Positions 32,293 through 41,458 of a DNA stretch of 64,000 bases are shown here, piece by piece. The notes beneath the pieces are model-generated. The model ran no database searches and was not told where the DNA came from. It saw nothing but the letters and a program-made list of their open reading frames with translations. The stretch's first letter is position 1; each line of letters begins with the position of its first letter. Made by a program: the position numbers and the translations under genes. This stretch comes from Streptomyces sp. S465. GTDB taxonomy: Bacteria; Actinomycetota; Actinomycetes; Streptomycetales; Streptomycetaceae. The stretch is taken from positions 7,124,001-7,188,000 of the forward strand of contig NZ_CP114036.1 in assembly GCF_026898115.1 (NCBI RefSeq), given 5' to 3'.

Positions 32293-33750
32293 ATGAACCA
32301 GGCCACGGACGAGTACGACGTCATCGTGCTGGGCGCGGGCCCGGTCGGTGAGAACCTGGCCGACCGGACCCGTGCCGCCGGGCTCTCCACGGTGATCGTG
32401 GAGCGTGAGCTGGTCGGCGGTGAATGCTCGTACTGGGCCTGCGTCCCCAGCAAGTCGCTGCTGCGTCCGGTGCTCGCGCGGGCCGAGGCCCGCCACGTGC
32501 CGGGGCTGCGGCAGGCGGTCGGCGGACCGCTGTCGGCGGCCGATGTCCTCGCCCACCGGGACAAGCAGGTCGGCCACTGGAAGGACGACGGTGCCCTCCC
32601 CTGGCTGGAGTCGGCCGGGATCGACCTGGTGCGCGGCCACGGGCGGCTGGTCGGGCCGCAGCGGGTCGCGGTGACACCGCCGGACGGATCCGACGGCGGC
32701 GGCGACGAGCGGATCCTCACCGCCCGGCACGCCGTGGCCGTCTGCACCGGGACCCGGGCCGCGCTGCCCGACCTGCCCGGTATCGCCGAGGTCCGCCCCT
32801 GGACCAGCCGGGAGGCCACCAGCTCCGGCGTGGTGCCGGAGCGGCTGGTCGTGGTGGGCGGCGGTGTGGTGGCCGCCGAGATGGCCACGGCCTGGAGCGG
32901 CCTCGGCTCACGCGTCACCATGCTGGTGCGCGGCTCCGGGCTGCTGACCCGTATCGAGCCGTTCGCCGGCGAGCTGGTGGCCGAGACGCTGAGGGAGGCC
33001 GGGGCCGAGATCCGCACCGGTACGTCGGTGAAGGGCGTCGCCCGGCCGGGCGGAGCGGAGGGGCCGGTCACGGTGACCCTGGAGAACGGGGAGCGGCTCG
33101 AGGCGGACGAGGTGCTGTTCGCCACCGGGCGCGCCCCGCACACCGAGGACCTGGGCCTGGAGACGGTGGGACTCGAACCGGGCGGCTGGCTGTCGGTCGA
33201 CGAGACCTGCCGGGTGCGGGACGTACCGGGCGGCTGGCTGTACGCGGTGGGCGATGTCAACCACCGGGCGCTCCTCACCCACCAGGGCAAATACCAGGCA
33301 CGGATCGCGGGCGCGGCGATCGGGGCCCGCGCGCAGGACGTCCCGCTGCTGGACACGGACCGCTGGGGCGCGCACGCGACCACGGCGGACGAGGCGGCCG
33401 TCCCGCAGGTCGTGTTCACCGACCCGGAGGTCGCGGCGGTCGGCCTGACCGCGGAGCAGGCCGAGGCCGAGGGCCGCAGCATCCGCGTCGTCGACTACGA
33501 CATGGGCCAGGTCGAGGGCTCGGTGCTGTACGGGGACGGCTACCGGGGCCGGGCCCGTATGGTCGTCGACCTGGACCGGGGCCATCCGATCGGCGTCACC
33601 TTCGTGGGCCCGGGGGTCGGCGAACTGCTCCACTCGGCGACGGTGGCGGTGGCGGGCGAGGTCCCCATCGAGCGGCTGTGGCACGCGGTGCCGTCGTTCC
33701 CCACGATGAGCGAGGTATGGCTGCGGCTCCTGGAGGCGTACCGGGGCTGA
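32293..33750 (+). CDS. Pyridine nucleotide-disulfide oxidoreductase (mercuric reductase/lipoamide dehydrogenase-like)
   Basis: 485 residues. FAD-binding GAGPVG (14-19), redox disulfide GGECSYWACVPSK (C45, C50, spacing C-x4-C), NAD(P)-binding VVVGGGVVAAEMA, the second FAD motif LYAVGDVNHRA, and a C-terminal dimerisation domain ending in HAVPSFPTMSEVWLRLLE, which carries the usual base histidine-glutamate pair. The redox motif differs from the common GGTCLNxGCxPSK. There are no adjacent dehydrogenase complex genes or N-terminal heavy-metal domain, so neither lipoamide dehydrogenase nor mercuric reductase is established. MerR context suggests a stress or quinone/thiol-linked reductase. Confidence 0.87.
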   Translation: MNQATDEYDVIVLGAGPVGENLADRTRAAGLSTVIVERELVGGECSYWACVPSKSLLRPVLARAEARHVPGLRQAVGGPLSAADVLAHRDKQVGHWKDDGALPWLESAGIDLVRGHGRLVGPQRVAVTPPDGSDGGGDERILTARHAVAVCTGTRAALPDLPGIAEVRPWTSREATSSGVVPERLVVVGGGVVAAEMATAWSGLGSRVTMLVRGSGLLTRIEPFAGELVAETLREAGAEIRTGTSVKGVARPGGAEGPVTVTLENGERLEADEVLFATGRAPHTEDLGLETVGLEPGGWLSVDETCRVRDVPGGWLYAVGDVNHRALLTHQGKYQARIAGAAIGARAQDVPLLDTDRWGAHATTADEAAVPQVVFTDPEVAAVGLTAEQAEAEGRSIRVVDYDMGQVEGSVLYGDGYRGRARMVVDLDRGHPIGVTFVGPGVGELLHSATVAVAGEVPIERLWHAVPSFPTMSEVWLRLLEAYRG

Positions 33751-34065
33751 CGGGCGCCTCCGTCTCCGCGGAACCCCTCGCCCTGCCGGGCCCTTCGGAC
33801 AGCGGGGGCCGCGGGCGGGGCTTCCCCCTCCGGCCCCGGCCCGGAGGTGCCCTCTGGCAGCGTCCGGACCCCTGTCGGGCGGATCGGGTGCGCTCGTCGC
33901 GGGGGCCGGCTCCTCCCGGACACGGCGACGGCTCGCGGGGCCGGGGCTCGGCCGGGGCTCGCGGGCGGGGCCGCTCGCCCGGCGGAGCTCGAGCGCGTCT
34001 CGGGCGGGCCTCGTGCCGGTCAACGCGTGGTGTTCCCGTGGTGCCTGGCTGTGGACAATGTGGGG
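33751..34065. other. Intergenic region with no recognised feature
   Basis: 315 bases of very GC-rich sequence between co-directional genes. Short CGGGGC/GGCCGGGGCTCG direct repeats are visible around 33935-33975. I see no coding frame with a ribosome site and no clear promoter or terminator. Confidence 0.5.
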
Positions 34066-35607
34066 ATGAGTCAGCAGGGCGACCGACGCGGTCAAGAGGA
34101 CGACTGGTGGGCCGAGTTGTACGACCCGCGGCGTGCCGACGCGGGGCCCGCGGCGGCCTCGGACTCCGTGGACGACCGGTTCGACTCGGCCTCCCGCACG
34201 CTCACCGGCGACGGGGACGCCGGTGACCGGAGACCGGCCGCGGGCGCCCCCTGGGGGCCGTGGGCGGGACAGCCGGGCGGTGCCGCACCGGGCTCGGACG
34301 CCGGCGCGGGAGGTGGCCCGCAGGGGTGGCGATCTCCCGGCGGCGAGGGGCCCGGTGCCGCACCGCCCTCCCAGGACGGCACGGCGCGGGACGGCAACTG
34401 TGGAGCCGGTCCCGCTCTGGGAGGCAACGCCGGAGCCGGAGCCGGAGCCGGTGCCGCGCCGGACCGCACCGCGAAGTCCGGCGTCGCACCAGCCGGCACG
34501 GAACCGGGCGCCGCGTGGGACGGCGCGGACCCGGGCGCCACGGCGGAACGTACGGAACCGGGTACCGCACCGGGCCGTGCGGATTCCCCGGCACCGTCAT
34601 CGCCGCCATCACCGCCGCCCTCGCGCGCCGCCGGGCCGCCCGCGTCACCCCGCCCCACCCCGAAGCCCGAGCCCTCCCGGCCCGCCCAGCCGTCCCGGCC
34701 TTGGCGGACCGCGGCGGCCTCGTACGCCGGCGACGAGCCGCCCACGTACGAGGCCGAGCCGACCACCCTCCCCGTCGCCGACCCCGAGGACCTGCGGGAC
34801 CTGGTCCCCGACACCGTGCTGGAGGGCGCCCGCTACGGCACGCTGACGCTCCGGGCCGCTTCGCTGCGCGGAGCCGCGGCCCGCTACCGGGGCGAGCCGC
34901 GGCGGGACGCGCTGCTCGCGGCGCGGTTCGGAACCGGGGACAGCGCCCTCGTCGTGGTGGCCCTGGCGAGCGGACCGCGGGCGGCCCCGGGGGCGCACCG
35001 GGCGGCGCGTGAGCTGTGCGAGTGGATCGCCGGGGCGGTCGGCCGCAATCGGATCCGGCTGACGGAGGACATCCACACCGCCAACCGCGGCGCGCTCAGC
35101 TCCGGACTGCACCGGCTCACCGGCCGTGCCTACGGGCGGCTGCGGGCCGGCGCGGCCGTACGCGGCCTGGCCGCCGCCGACTGCACCGCGTCGGTGCGCT
35201 GTCTGCTGCTCCCGGCGCATCCGGCCTGCCGCACCCGGGTGTTCTTCGGCGTCGGCGACGGCGGGCTGTTCCGTCTGCGGGACGGCGTCTGGCAGGACCT
35301 GGAACCGGCCGGGGACACCTCCGCACCCACCGAGCCCGAGCACAAGACCGGCCCCGACCACGACCCTGCCCCCGCCCCCGGACCGTTCCGCTTCCGCACC
35401 TCCGTAGCCCGGCCGGGCGACACCCTTCTGCTGTGCGGCGCGGGCCTCGCCGAGCCCCTGCGCGGCGAGGCCGCCCTCGCCGACCACTTGGCCGCACGCT
35501 GGGGCGCGGCGGAGCCGCCGGGCCTGGCCGCGTTCCTCGCCGACACCCAGACCGGGGTGAAGGGATACGCCGACGACCGTACGGCGGCCGCCGTCTGGGA
35601 GGCGTAA
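34066..35607 (+). CDS. Degenerate PP2C-like protein with long disordered N-terminus
   Basis: 513 residues from ATG 34066. Residues about 1-245 are low-complexity Gly/Ala/Pro (GAGAGAG, APSSPPSPPPS). The C-terminal half resembles PP2C/SpoIIE phosphatases: FGTGDSALVVVALASGPRAAPG, LTGRAYGRLRAGAAVRGLAAADCTASVRCLLL, VFFGVGDGGLFRLRDG, and DTLLLCGAGLAEPL. The metal-binding aspartates of the usual DGxGG and SDG motifs are replaced (ASGPR, GAG), so it is probably not a working phosphatase and may bind phosphoproteins or regulators. The initial segment DDWWAELYD is a short conserved-looking anchor. It ends 92 bases before the poxB-like gene; a small GTCCAT/ATGGAC hairpin lies between. Confidence 0.7.
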   Translation: MSQQGDRRGQEDDWWAELYDPRRADAGPAAASDSVDDRFDSASRTLTGDGDAGDRRPAAGAPWGPWAGQPGGAAPGSDAGAGGGPQGWRSPGGEGPGAAPPSQDGTARDGNCGAGPALGGNAGAGAGAGAAPDRTAKSGVAPAGTEPGAAWDGADPGATAERTEPGTAPGRADSPAPSSPPSPPPSRAAGPPASPRPTPKPEPSRPAQPSRPWRTAAASYAGDEPPTYEAEPTTLPVADPEDLRDLVPDTVLEGARYGTLTLRAASLRGAAARYRGEPRRDALLAARFGTGDSALVVVALASGPRAAPGAHRAARELCEWIAGAVGRNRIRLTEDIHTANRGALSSGLHRLTGRAYGRLRAGAAVRGLAAADCTASVRCLLLPAHPACRTRVFFGVGDGGLFRLRDGVWQDLEPAGDTSAPTEPEHKTGPDHDPAPAPGPFRFRTSVARPGDTLLLCGAGLAEPLRGEAALADHLAARWGAAEPPGLAAFLADTQTGVKGYADDRTAAAVWEA

Positions 35608-35699
35608 GCGCGGCGTCCATGGGTTGATGGACAGGAGTGACGGAACGAACAAGAGTCACCGATCTCATCGATCCAGGACGAAAGGGATGAGGGTGCGCG

Positions 35700-37442
35700 A
35701 TGGCCAAGCAGACCGTGGCGGAGCAGTACGTGGACATCCTGGTGCGCACCGGTGTGCGGCGGCTGTACGGGGTGGTCGGCGACAGCCTCAACCCCGTGGT
35801 GGACGCGGTCCGCCGCAACTCCGCCATCGAGTGGATCCAGGTCCGGCACGAGGAGACCGCCGCCTTCGCCGCCGGCGCCGAGGCGCAGCTCACCGGGACC
35901 CTGGCCGCCTGCGCGGGCTCCTGCGGCCCCGGACACGTCCATCTGATCAACGGGCTCTACGACGCCCACCGCTCGATGGCCCCGGTCCTCGCCCTCGCCT
36001 CGCACATCCCCAGCAGCGAGATCGGCACCAGCTACTTCCAGGAGACCCACCCCGAGCGGCTGTTCCAGGAGTGCAGTCACTACTGCGAGCTGATCTCCCA
36101 CCCCCAGCAGATGCCCCGCGTCCTCCAGACCGCGGTCCAGCACGCGGTCGGCCGCAGCGGGGTCAGCGTGGTCGCCCTCCCCGGCGACATCGCCGCCCGC
36201 CCGGCGCCCGAGCGCGCCGAGGAGCACGCCCTGGTGACCTCCCGGCCCACCGTGCGCCCCGGTGACGCGGAGATCGACCGGCTCGCCCGCATGGTCAACG
36301 AGGCGGAGCGGGTGACGCTCTTCTGCGGCCGGGGCTGTGCCGGGGCGCACGAGGAGGTGATGGCCTTCGCCGAACTGGTGAAGGCGCCCGTGGGACACGC
36401 CCTGCGCGGCAAGGAGTGGATCCAGTACGACAATCCGTTCGACGTCGGGATGAGCGGTCTGCTCGGCTACGGCGCGGCGTACGAGGCCACCCACGAATGC
36501 GATCTGCTGATCCTGCTGGGCACCGACTTCCCCTACGGCGCGTTCCTGCCGGACGACGTGCGGACCGTGCAGGTGGACGTCCGCGCCGAGCATCTGGGCC
36601 GCCGCTCCAAGCTGGACCAGGCCGTCTGGGGCGATGTCCGGGAGACGCTGCGCTGTCTGACGCCGAAGGTGCGTCCGAAGACCGACCGCCGCTTCCTGGA
36701 CCGGATGCTGAAGAAGCACGCCGACGCGCTGGAGGGCGTGGTCAAGGCGTACACCCGCAGGGTCGACAAGCACATCCCGATCCATCCGGAGTACGTGGCC
36801 TCGGTGCTGGACGAGGAGGCCGCCGACGACGCCGTCTTCACGGTGGACACCGGGATGTGCAATGTGTGGGCCGCGCGCTATCTGTCCCCCAACGGCCGCC
36901 GCCGGATGATCGGCTCCTTCACCCACGGCTCGATGGCCAACGCGCTGCCGCAGGCGATCGGCGCCCAGTTCCTGGACCGCCGCCGCCAGGTGATCTCGAT
37001 GTCCGGCGATGGCGGATTCACCATGCTGATGGGCGACTTCCTCACCCTGGTCCAGTACGGCCTGCCGGTGAAGGTGATCCTGTTCAACAACTCCGCGCTG
37101 TCCATGGTCGAGCTGGAGATGCTGGTCTCGGGCCTGCCCGCGCACGGCACGGGCTACCGCAACCCCGACTTCGCCCAGATCGCCCGCGCCGCCGGGGTGT
37201 ACGGCGAGCGGGTGGAGAAGCCCAAACACCTGCGATCCGCGCTGCGCGCCGCACTGCACCACAAGGGGCCCGCGCTCCTGGACATCGTCACGGACCCCAA
37301 CGCGCTGTCCATCCCGCCGAAGATCAAGGCGGAGATGGTGACCGGCTTCGCGCTCTCGGCCAGCAAGATGGTGCTGGAGGGAGGCGTCGGCAGGATGGTC
37401 CAGATGGCCCGCTCCAACCTCCGCAACGTACCGCGCCCCTGA
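35700..37442 (+). CDS. poxB: Thiamine-diphosphate enzyme, PoxB/pyruvate dehydrogenase (quinone)-like
   Basis: 580 residues; length matches PoxB (about 570). N-terminal TPP-activating Glu in RHEETAAFAA (about 51-52), GDSLNP opening, and the C-terminal TPP/Mg motif SGDGGFTMLMGD followed by FNNSALSM. A central FAD-type domain is present (TLFCGRGCAGAHEEV, LLILLGTDFP). The enzyme converts pyruvate to acetate plus CO2, reducing a membrane quinone, or in other family members acts as acetolactate synthase/benzoylformate decarboxylase; the GVVGDSLNPVVDA opening and ESP/FPYG segment favour PoxB. The amphipathic C-terminus (KMVLEGGVGRMVQMARSNL) resembles the membrane-binding tail. A tandem repeat and terminator follow the stop. 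Confidence 0.87.
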   Translation: MAKQTVAEQYVDILVRTGVRRLYGVVGDSLNPVVDAVRRNSAIEWIQVRHEETAAFAAGAEAQLTGTLAACAGSCGPGHVHLINGLYDAHRSMAPVLALASHIPSSEIGTSYFQETHPERLFQECSHYCELISHPQQMPRVLQTAVQHAVGRSGVSVVALPGDIAARPAPERAEEHALVTSRPTVRPGDAEIDRLARMVNEAERVTLFCGRGCAGAHEEVMAFAELVKAPVGHALRGKEWIQYDNPFDVGMSGLLGYGAAYEATHECDLLILLGTDFPYGAFLPDDVRTVQVDVRAEHLGRRSKLDQAVWGDVRETLRCLTPKVRPKTDRRFLDRMLKKHADALEGVVKAYTRRVDKHIPIHPEYVASVLDEEAADDAVFTVDTGMCNVWAARYLSPNGRRRMIGSFTHGSMANALPQAIGAQFLDRRRQVISMSGDGGFTMLMGDFLTLVQYGLPVKVILFNNSALSMVELEMLVSGLPAHGTGYRNPDFAQIARAAGVYGERVEKPKHLRSALRAALHHKGPALLDIVTDPNALSIPPKIKAEMVTGFALSASKMVLEGGVGRMVQMARSNLRNVPRP

Positions 37443-37480
37443 GAAAACCGCGCCCCTGAGAAAACCGCCCGCCCCTGAGA
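37434..37480. repeat. 17-bp tandem repeat starting at the poxB stop codon
   Basis: CGCGCCCCTGAGAAAAC occurs twice in tandem and a third time slightly changed (CGCCCGCCCCTGAGAAAAAC). The first copy contains the poxB stop codon (TGA 37440-37442), and each later copy repeats it. The third copy forms the left arm of the terminator. Confidence 0.8.
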
Positions 37481-37510
37481 AAAACGTGCCCTGATAAAAG
37501 CGGGCGGTTT
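37462..37510 (+). terminator. Terminator after the poxB-like gene
   Basis: AAACCGCCCGC (37462-37472) and GCGGGCGGTTT (37500-37510) form a perfect 11-bp stem with a 27-base loop and end in TTT. One arm belongs to the third copy of the 17-bp repeat. Confidence 0.75.
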
Positions 37511-37571
37511 CTGTCCGGTATCCACCGTACGGTCTGTCTCACAGCACATTCAGACCTCACGGGAGCACGCC

Positions 37572-37973
37572 ATGCACTTCGCTTCGATCCGCGTCATCAC
37601 CGAGGACGTCGCCCGGATCGTCGAGTTCTACGAGAAGGCCACCGGCGTGGTGGCGAAGCGGCATACGGACGACTTCGCCGAGATCATCACACCGGGCGCG
37701 ACCCTCGCCCTCGCGAGCACCCGGACGGTACGGGGGCTCGGGGCGCGGGCGCCCCGGCCGGCGGCCAACCAGAGCGTGATCGTCGAGTTCCGCGTCGCCG
37801 ATGTCGACTTGGCCTACGAGCGGCTCAAGGAGTCCGACGTCGAGATCGTGAACGAGCCCACCACACAGCCCTGGGGCAATCGTTCGCTGCTGATCAGGGA
37901 CCCGGACGGCAACATGGTCAACTTCTTCGCCCCCGTCACCCCGGACGCCCTCGAGCGGTACGAGGACCGCTGA
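37572..37973 (+). CDS. VOC (glyoxalase/bleomycin-resistance fold) family protein
   Basis: 133 residues from ATG 37572, with GGGAG upstream. Two beta-alpha-beta modules: MHFASIRVITEDVARIVEFYEKATGV and VIVEFRVADVDLAYERLKESDVEI, ending in NRSLLIRDPDGNMVNFFAPV. The metal or substrate histidine at the first position is replaced here (FASIRV, where relatives often have H), while the terminal DPDGNxxxFF is intact. It is full length, unlike the broken VOC gene at 5882. Substrate unknown. Monocistronic between the poxB-like terminator and the convergent mannosidase gene. Confidence 0.85.
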   Translation: MHFASIRVITEDVARIVEFYEKATGVVAKRHTDDFAEIITPGATLALASTRTVRGLGARAPRPAANQSVIVEFRVADVDLAYERLKESDVEIVNEPTTQPWGNRSLLIRDPDGNMVNFFAPVTPDALERYEDR

Positions 37974-38050
37974 CGCCGCACGGCGTCCGGGTGCCGATGA
38001 GGCGGCGGACGGTCGCCCGGCCGGCCCGCAGCGGACGACCGCCCGTCGTA

Positions 38051-38101
38051 CAGCCCCCTCAGCCCCCCGTCAGTCCCCGTCAGCCCTCGTCGTCAGCCGG
38101 T
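38051..38101. repeat. Degenerate short repeats around the alpha-mannosidase stop codon
   Basis: On the coding (reverse) strand the stop context GGCTGACG is followed by GGGCTGACGGG, GGACTGACGGGG and GGGGGCTGAGGGGG, that is, four imperfect 10-13-base units each with a TGA. The first contains the real stop codon (38093-38095). Confidence 0.6.
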
Positions 38102-41100
38102 CACCGGCCGCAGCCGCAGCGTGAGGATCTGGTGGGGGCGCAGGGCCAGGGTGAGGCCGGCCGGGCCTGTGGGGGCCTCGTGGAGGGGGCGCTCCAGCAG
38201 GTCCGTCACATCCGCCCCGAGCACCGGGAAGCCGGTGACCAGCGTGCCCGCCGCCCGGCCGCCGTGCGACTCGTACAGCCGTACCACCACATCGCCGCTG
38301 CGGTCCTCGGCGAGCTTGACCGACTCGACGGTGATCGCGGGGTTGTCCACGGTCACCAGCGGTGCCCGCTCGGCCGGTCCGGCGGGCAGGGTGCGCAGCG
38401 GCAGGTTGAGGGCGAGCCCTTCGGCGACCGCCTCGGCGACGCCCGCGCCGGGCAGCAGGGCGTAGCGGAAGCGGTGGACGCCCAGGTCGGTCTGCGGGTC
38501 GGGGCTGTGCGGGGCGCGCAGCAGGGTGAGCCGCACGGTGGTGCCCAGCACCTCGCCCCCCTCCGGGTCACCGGCCGGGTCACCGGCCGTGGCGCCGCGC
38601 GTGTCATGCGCCGTACGGGTCACGTCGTGGCCGTACGTGGAGTCGTTGAGCACCGCGGCCCCGTAGCCGGGCTCGGCGACCCGCAGCCAGCGGTGTGCGC
38701 AGATCTCGAAGCGGGCCGCGTCCCAGCTGGTGTTGGTGTGCGTGGCGCGGTCCACATGGCCGAACTGGATCTCCGCGGTGGACACCCGGGCGTGGATGTC
38801 CAGCGGGAACGCCGCCTTGAGGACCTTCTCCGACTCCTGCCAGTCCACCTCCGTGGCGATGTCGAGGCGGCGGTTGCCCGCGGCCAGCGTCAGCTCCTGG
38901 GTGATGCGGGAGGCGCCGAAGGACCGTACGACCCGCACCGTGGCGCGCAGCGGACCGGACTCGATCAGCTCGACGGACTCGGCGTCGGTCAGGTCGGTGT
39001 GGCGGCGGCGGTAGTGCCGGTCGATGTCCCAGGCGTCCCACTGGTTGGGGTGGTCGGGGTGGAGCTGGAGGAGGTTGCCGCGGGCGCCCGGGGCCAGCAC
39101 CTCACGGCTCGCGTCCAGGTCCAGCACCGAGGTGAGCAGCCCGTCGGCGTCGATGGTCACCCGCAGCCGGTCGTTGTCCAGGACGATGGACTGACCGTCG
39201 CTCAGGGCGGTCACCGGCGGTGCCCCCTGGGGCGCCCCGGCGGGGGCGGTGGCCCCCTGCGGGGCGGCGCCGACGGGGGCCGCGCCCAGCCCGGCGACCC
39301 GTACCGCGACCGCCGTACGGCCGTCGCCGAGCGGCTGGACCGGGGCCCCGGACGGCAGGGCGGCCGCCGTCTCCGCGTCCAGGACGGCGATCTCCTCGCG
39401 TTCGTAGGGCGAGGCGTTGAGCACGGCGGGCCGGTCGCCGCCCAGGGCCGCCACCGCGTCCGCGACGATTCCCTCCAGCTCGGCGCGCACCTTCTCGTAG
39501 GTGTCCCGGGCCTCGCGGTGCACCCAGGCGATCGACGAGCCGGGCAGGATGTCGTGGAACTGGTGCAGCAGCACCGTCTTCCAGATCCGGTCCAGGTCGT
39601 CGTACGGATAGGCGTAGCCGGGGGCGTGCAGCGCGGCGGCCGTGGCCCACAGTTCGGCCTCGCGCAGCAGATGCTCGCTCCGCCGGTTGCCCTGCTTGGT
39701 CTTGGCCTGGGTGGTGTACGTGGCCCGGTGCAGCTCCAGATACAGCTCGCCCGACCACACCGGCGCCTTGGCCGCGTACTCCCGCTCGGCCTCCTTGAAG
39801 AACGCCGAAGGTGGCTGGATCTGTACGGTCGGCGAGCCCTCCAGGGAAGCGAGCCGCCGCGCCTTCTCCAGCATCTCGCGGGTCGGGCCGCCACCGCCGT
39901 CGCCGTAACCGAAGGGCACCAGCGAGCGGGTCGCCAGCCCCTTGTCCGCGAAGTTCCGCTCGGCGTGGGCCAGTTCGGCGGCGCTGAACTGGGCGTTGTA
40001 GGTGTCCACCGGCGGGAAGTGGGTGAAGACCCGGGTGCCGTCGATGCCCTCCCACCAGAACGTGTGGTGCGGCATCTTGTTGGACTGGTTCCACGACAGC
40101 TTCTGGGTGAGGAACCACTTCACCCCCGCCAGCTTGGCCAGCTGCGGGAAGGCCGCCGTGTAGCCGAAGGAGTCCGGCAGCCAGATCTCCTCGGTGTCCA
40201 CCCCCAGCTCCTCCAGGAAGAACCGCTTGCCGTGCACGATCTGCCGGGCCAGCGCCTCGCCACCGGGCATGTTGGCGTCCGACTCGACCCACATCGAGCC
40301 CACCGGCGCCCAGTTGCCGTCCGCCACGGCCTTCTTGATCCGCTCCCAGATGTGCGGCTGGTGCTCCTTGACCCAGGCGTACTGCTGCGCCTGTGAGCAG
40401 GCGAACACCAGCTCCGGGTACTCACCCGCGAGGGCGGTGACGTTGGCGAAGGTCCGGGACGCCTTGCGCACCGTCTCGCGCAGCGGCCACAGCCACGCCG
40501 AGTCGATATGGGCGTGCCCGGTCGCCGAGACCCGGTGCGCGCTGGCGTGCGCGGGACGGCTGAGCACCTCGGTCAGCTCGGCGCGGGCGGCGGCCGCGGT
40601 GGCGGGGACGTCGTGCAGGTCGAGCGCGTCCAGCGCGTTCTCCAGGGCGCGCAGGATCTCATGGCGGCGCGGCCGGTCCGGCGGCAGCTCGCGCATCAGC
40701 TCGGACAGCACCTCGATGTCCAGGACCAGATGCCAGACGGTCTCGTCCAGGACGGCCAGCTCCGCCGAGGCGAAACGGTACAGCGGCTCGTCACCGGCGG
40801 TCAGCACATCGCCGAGCCGGGTCGGGGTGAAGCCGTCGCGCAGCACGGAGGGGTTGGCGGCGGCCTCCAGCAGCAGCGCCACGGGTTCACCACCGGCCGC
40901 GGGGGCCGCGACCGGGACATGGCGGTTGCGCGGATGGACGCCCTTGATCGGCACGCCCTCGGCGTCGTACACCAGCCCCTCGGCCTGGAACCCCGGGGCG
41001 TCGTCGGTGAAGCCCGGGTCGATGACGGCCTCCACCCGCCGCCCCGCCCACGCCTCGGGCACCGTGCCCTCCAGCCGGAACCACCAGGTCGACCACGGGC

Positions 41101-41290
41101 TGCCCCAGTCCGTGCCGGCGGCGAACGGCTCGTACGTGCCGGCCAGCGCCTCCGCGACCGGCACCGGCTCACCGGGGACCCGCCACGCGGACAGGCCCAG
41201 CGGCACCCGGGCCGTGTACTGGGCGGGCCTGATGAACTGGCGCAGCGCGCGGTCCAGGCGCCCCTCCACCAATGATCGGTCGTCGTGCAT
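38093..41290 (-). CDS. GH38 alpha-mannosidase
   Basis: 1065 residues; GAGGAG precedes the ATG. Order: N-terminal beta-rich domain (about 1-250), GH38 catalytic domain starting at the zinc motif GHAHIDSAW (H261, D263) with the nucleophile D373 in WLPDSFGY, zinc-binding HQFHDILPG around residue 590, then a middle helix bundle and the C-terminal beta-domains. It hydrolyses alpha-linked mannose; the long N-terminal domain and the absence of a signal peptide match bacterial cytoplasmic GH38 enzymes that process mannosides or higher-mannose oligosaccharides. A linker rich in GAAPVGAAPQGATAPAGAPQGA (about 680-710) sits before the C-terminal domains. No other mannan genes adjoin it. Confidence 0.92.
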   Translation of the reverse strand: MHDDRSLVEGRLDRALRQFIRPAQYTARVPLGLSAWRVPGEPVPVAEALAGTYEPFAAGTDWGSPWSTWWFRLEGTVPEAWAGRRVEAVIDPGFTDDAPGFQAEGLVYDAEGVPIKGVHPRNRHVPVAAPAAGGEPVALLLEAAANPSVLRDGFTPTRLGDVLTAGDEPLYRFASAELAVLDETVWHLVLDIEVLSELMRELPPDRPRRHEILRALENALDALDLHDVPATAAAARAELTEVLSRPAHASAHRVSATGHAHIDSAWLWPLRETVRKASRTFANVTALAGEYPELVFACSQAQQYAWVKEHQPHIWERIKKAVADGNWAPVGSMWVESDANMPGGEALARQIVHGKRFFLEELGVDTEEIWLPDSFGYTAAFPQLAKLAGVKWFLTQKLSWNQSNKMPHHTFWWEGIDGTRVFTHFPPVDTYNAQFSAAELAHAERNFADKGLATRSLVPFGYGDGGGGPTREMLEKARRLASLEGSPTVQIQPPSAFFKEAEREYAAKAPVWSGELYLELHRATYTTQAKTKQGNRRSEHLLREAELWATAAALHAPGYAYPYDDLDRIWKTVLLHQFHDILPGSSIAWVHREARDTYEKVRAELEGIVADAVAALGGDRPAVLNASPYEREEIAVLDAETAAALPSGAPVQPLGDGRTAVAVRVAGLGAAPVGAAPQGATAPAGAPQGAPPVTALSDGQSIVLDNDRLRVTIDADGLLTSVLDLDASREVLAPGARGNLLQLHPDHPNQWDAWDIDRHYRRRHTDLTDAESVELIESGPLRATVRVVRSFGASRITQELTLAAGNRRLDIATEVDWQESEKVLKAAFPLDIHARVSTAEIQFGHVDRATHTNTSWDAARFEICAHRWLRVAEPGYGAAVLNDSTYGHDVTRTAHDTRGATAGDPAGDPEGGEVLGTTVRLTLLRAPHSPDPQTDLGVHRFRYALLPGAGVAEAVAEGLALNLPLRTLPAGPAERAPLVTVDNPAITVESVKLAEDRSGDVVVRLYESHGGRAAGTLVTGFPVLGADVTDLLERPLHEAPTGPAGLTLALRPHQILTLRLRPVTG

Positions 41291-41314
41291 ACGGCTCCTC
41301 GGCTCGGGCTCGGT

Positions 41315-41349
41315 GGATCACTCAGCGGATCACTCCGCGGATCACTCCC
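41315..41349. repeat. 12-bp tandem repeat upstream of the alpha-mannosidase gene
   Basis: Three copies of GGATCACTCxGC lie in tandem 25-59 bases before the mannosidase start, in its 5' untranslated or promoter region. They could be operator sites or simple slippage products; the unit is not a palindrome. Confidence 0.65.
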
Positions 41350-41458
41350 AACATTTCCCGCGGTGTGTGGGCGGCAACACGCGGGCATGCATTTCCGTGA
41401 GCGTGTTCGACGACATTCGACGCTGGCCGCCGCCATGGGGCGGCCGGGGCGGGGGAGG

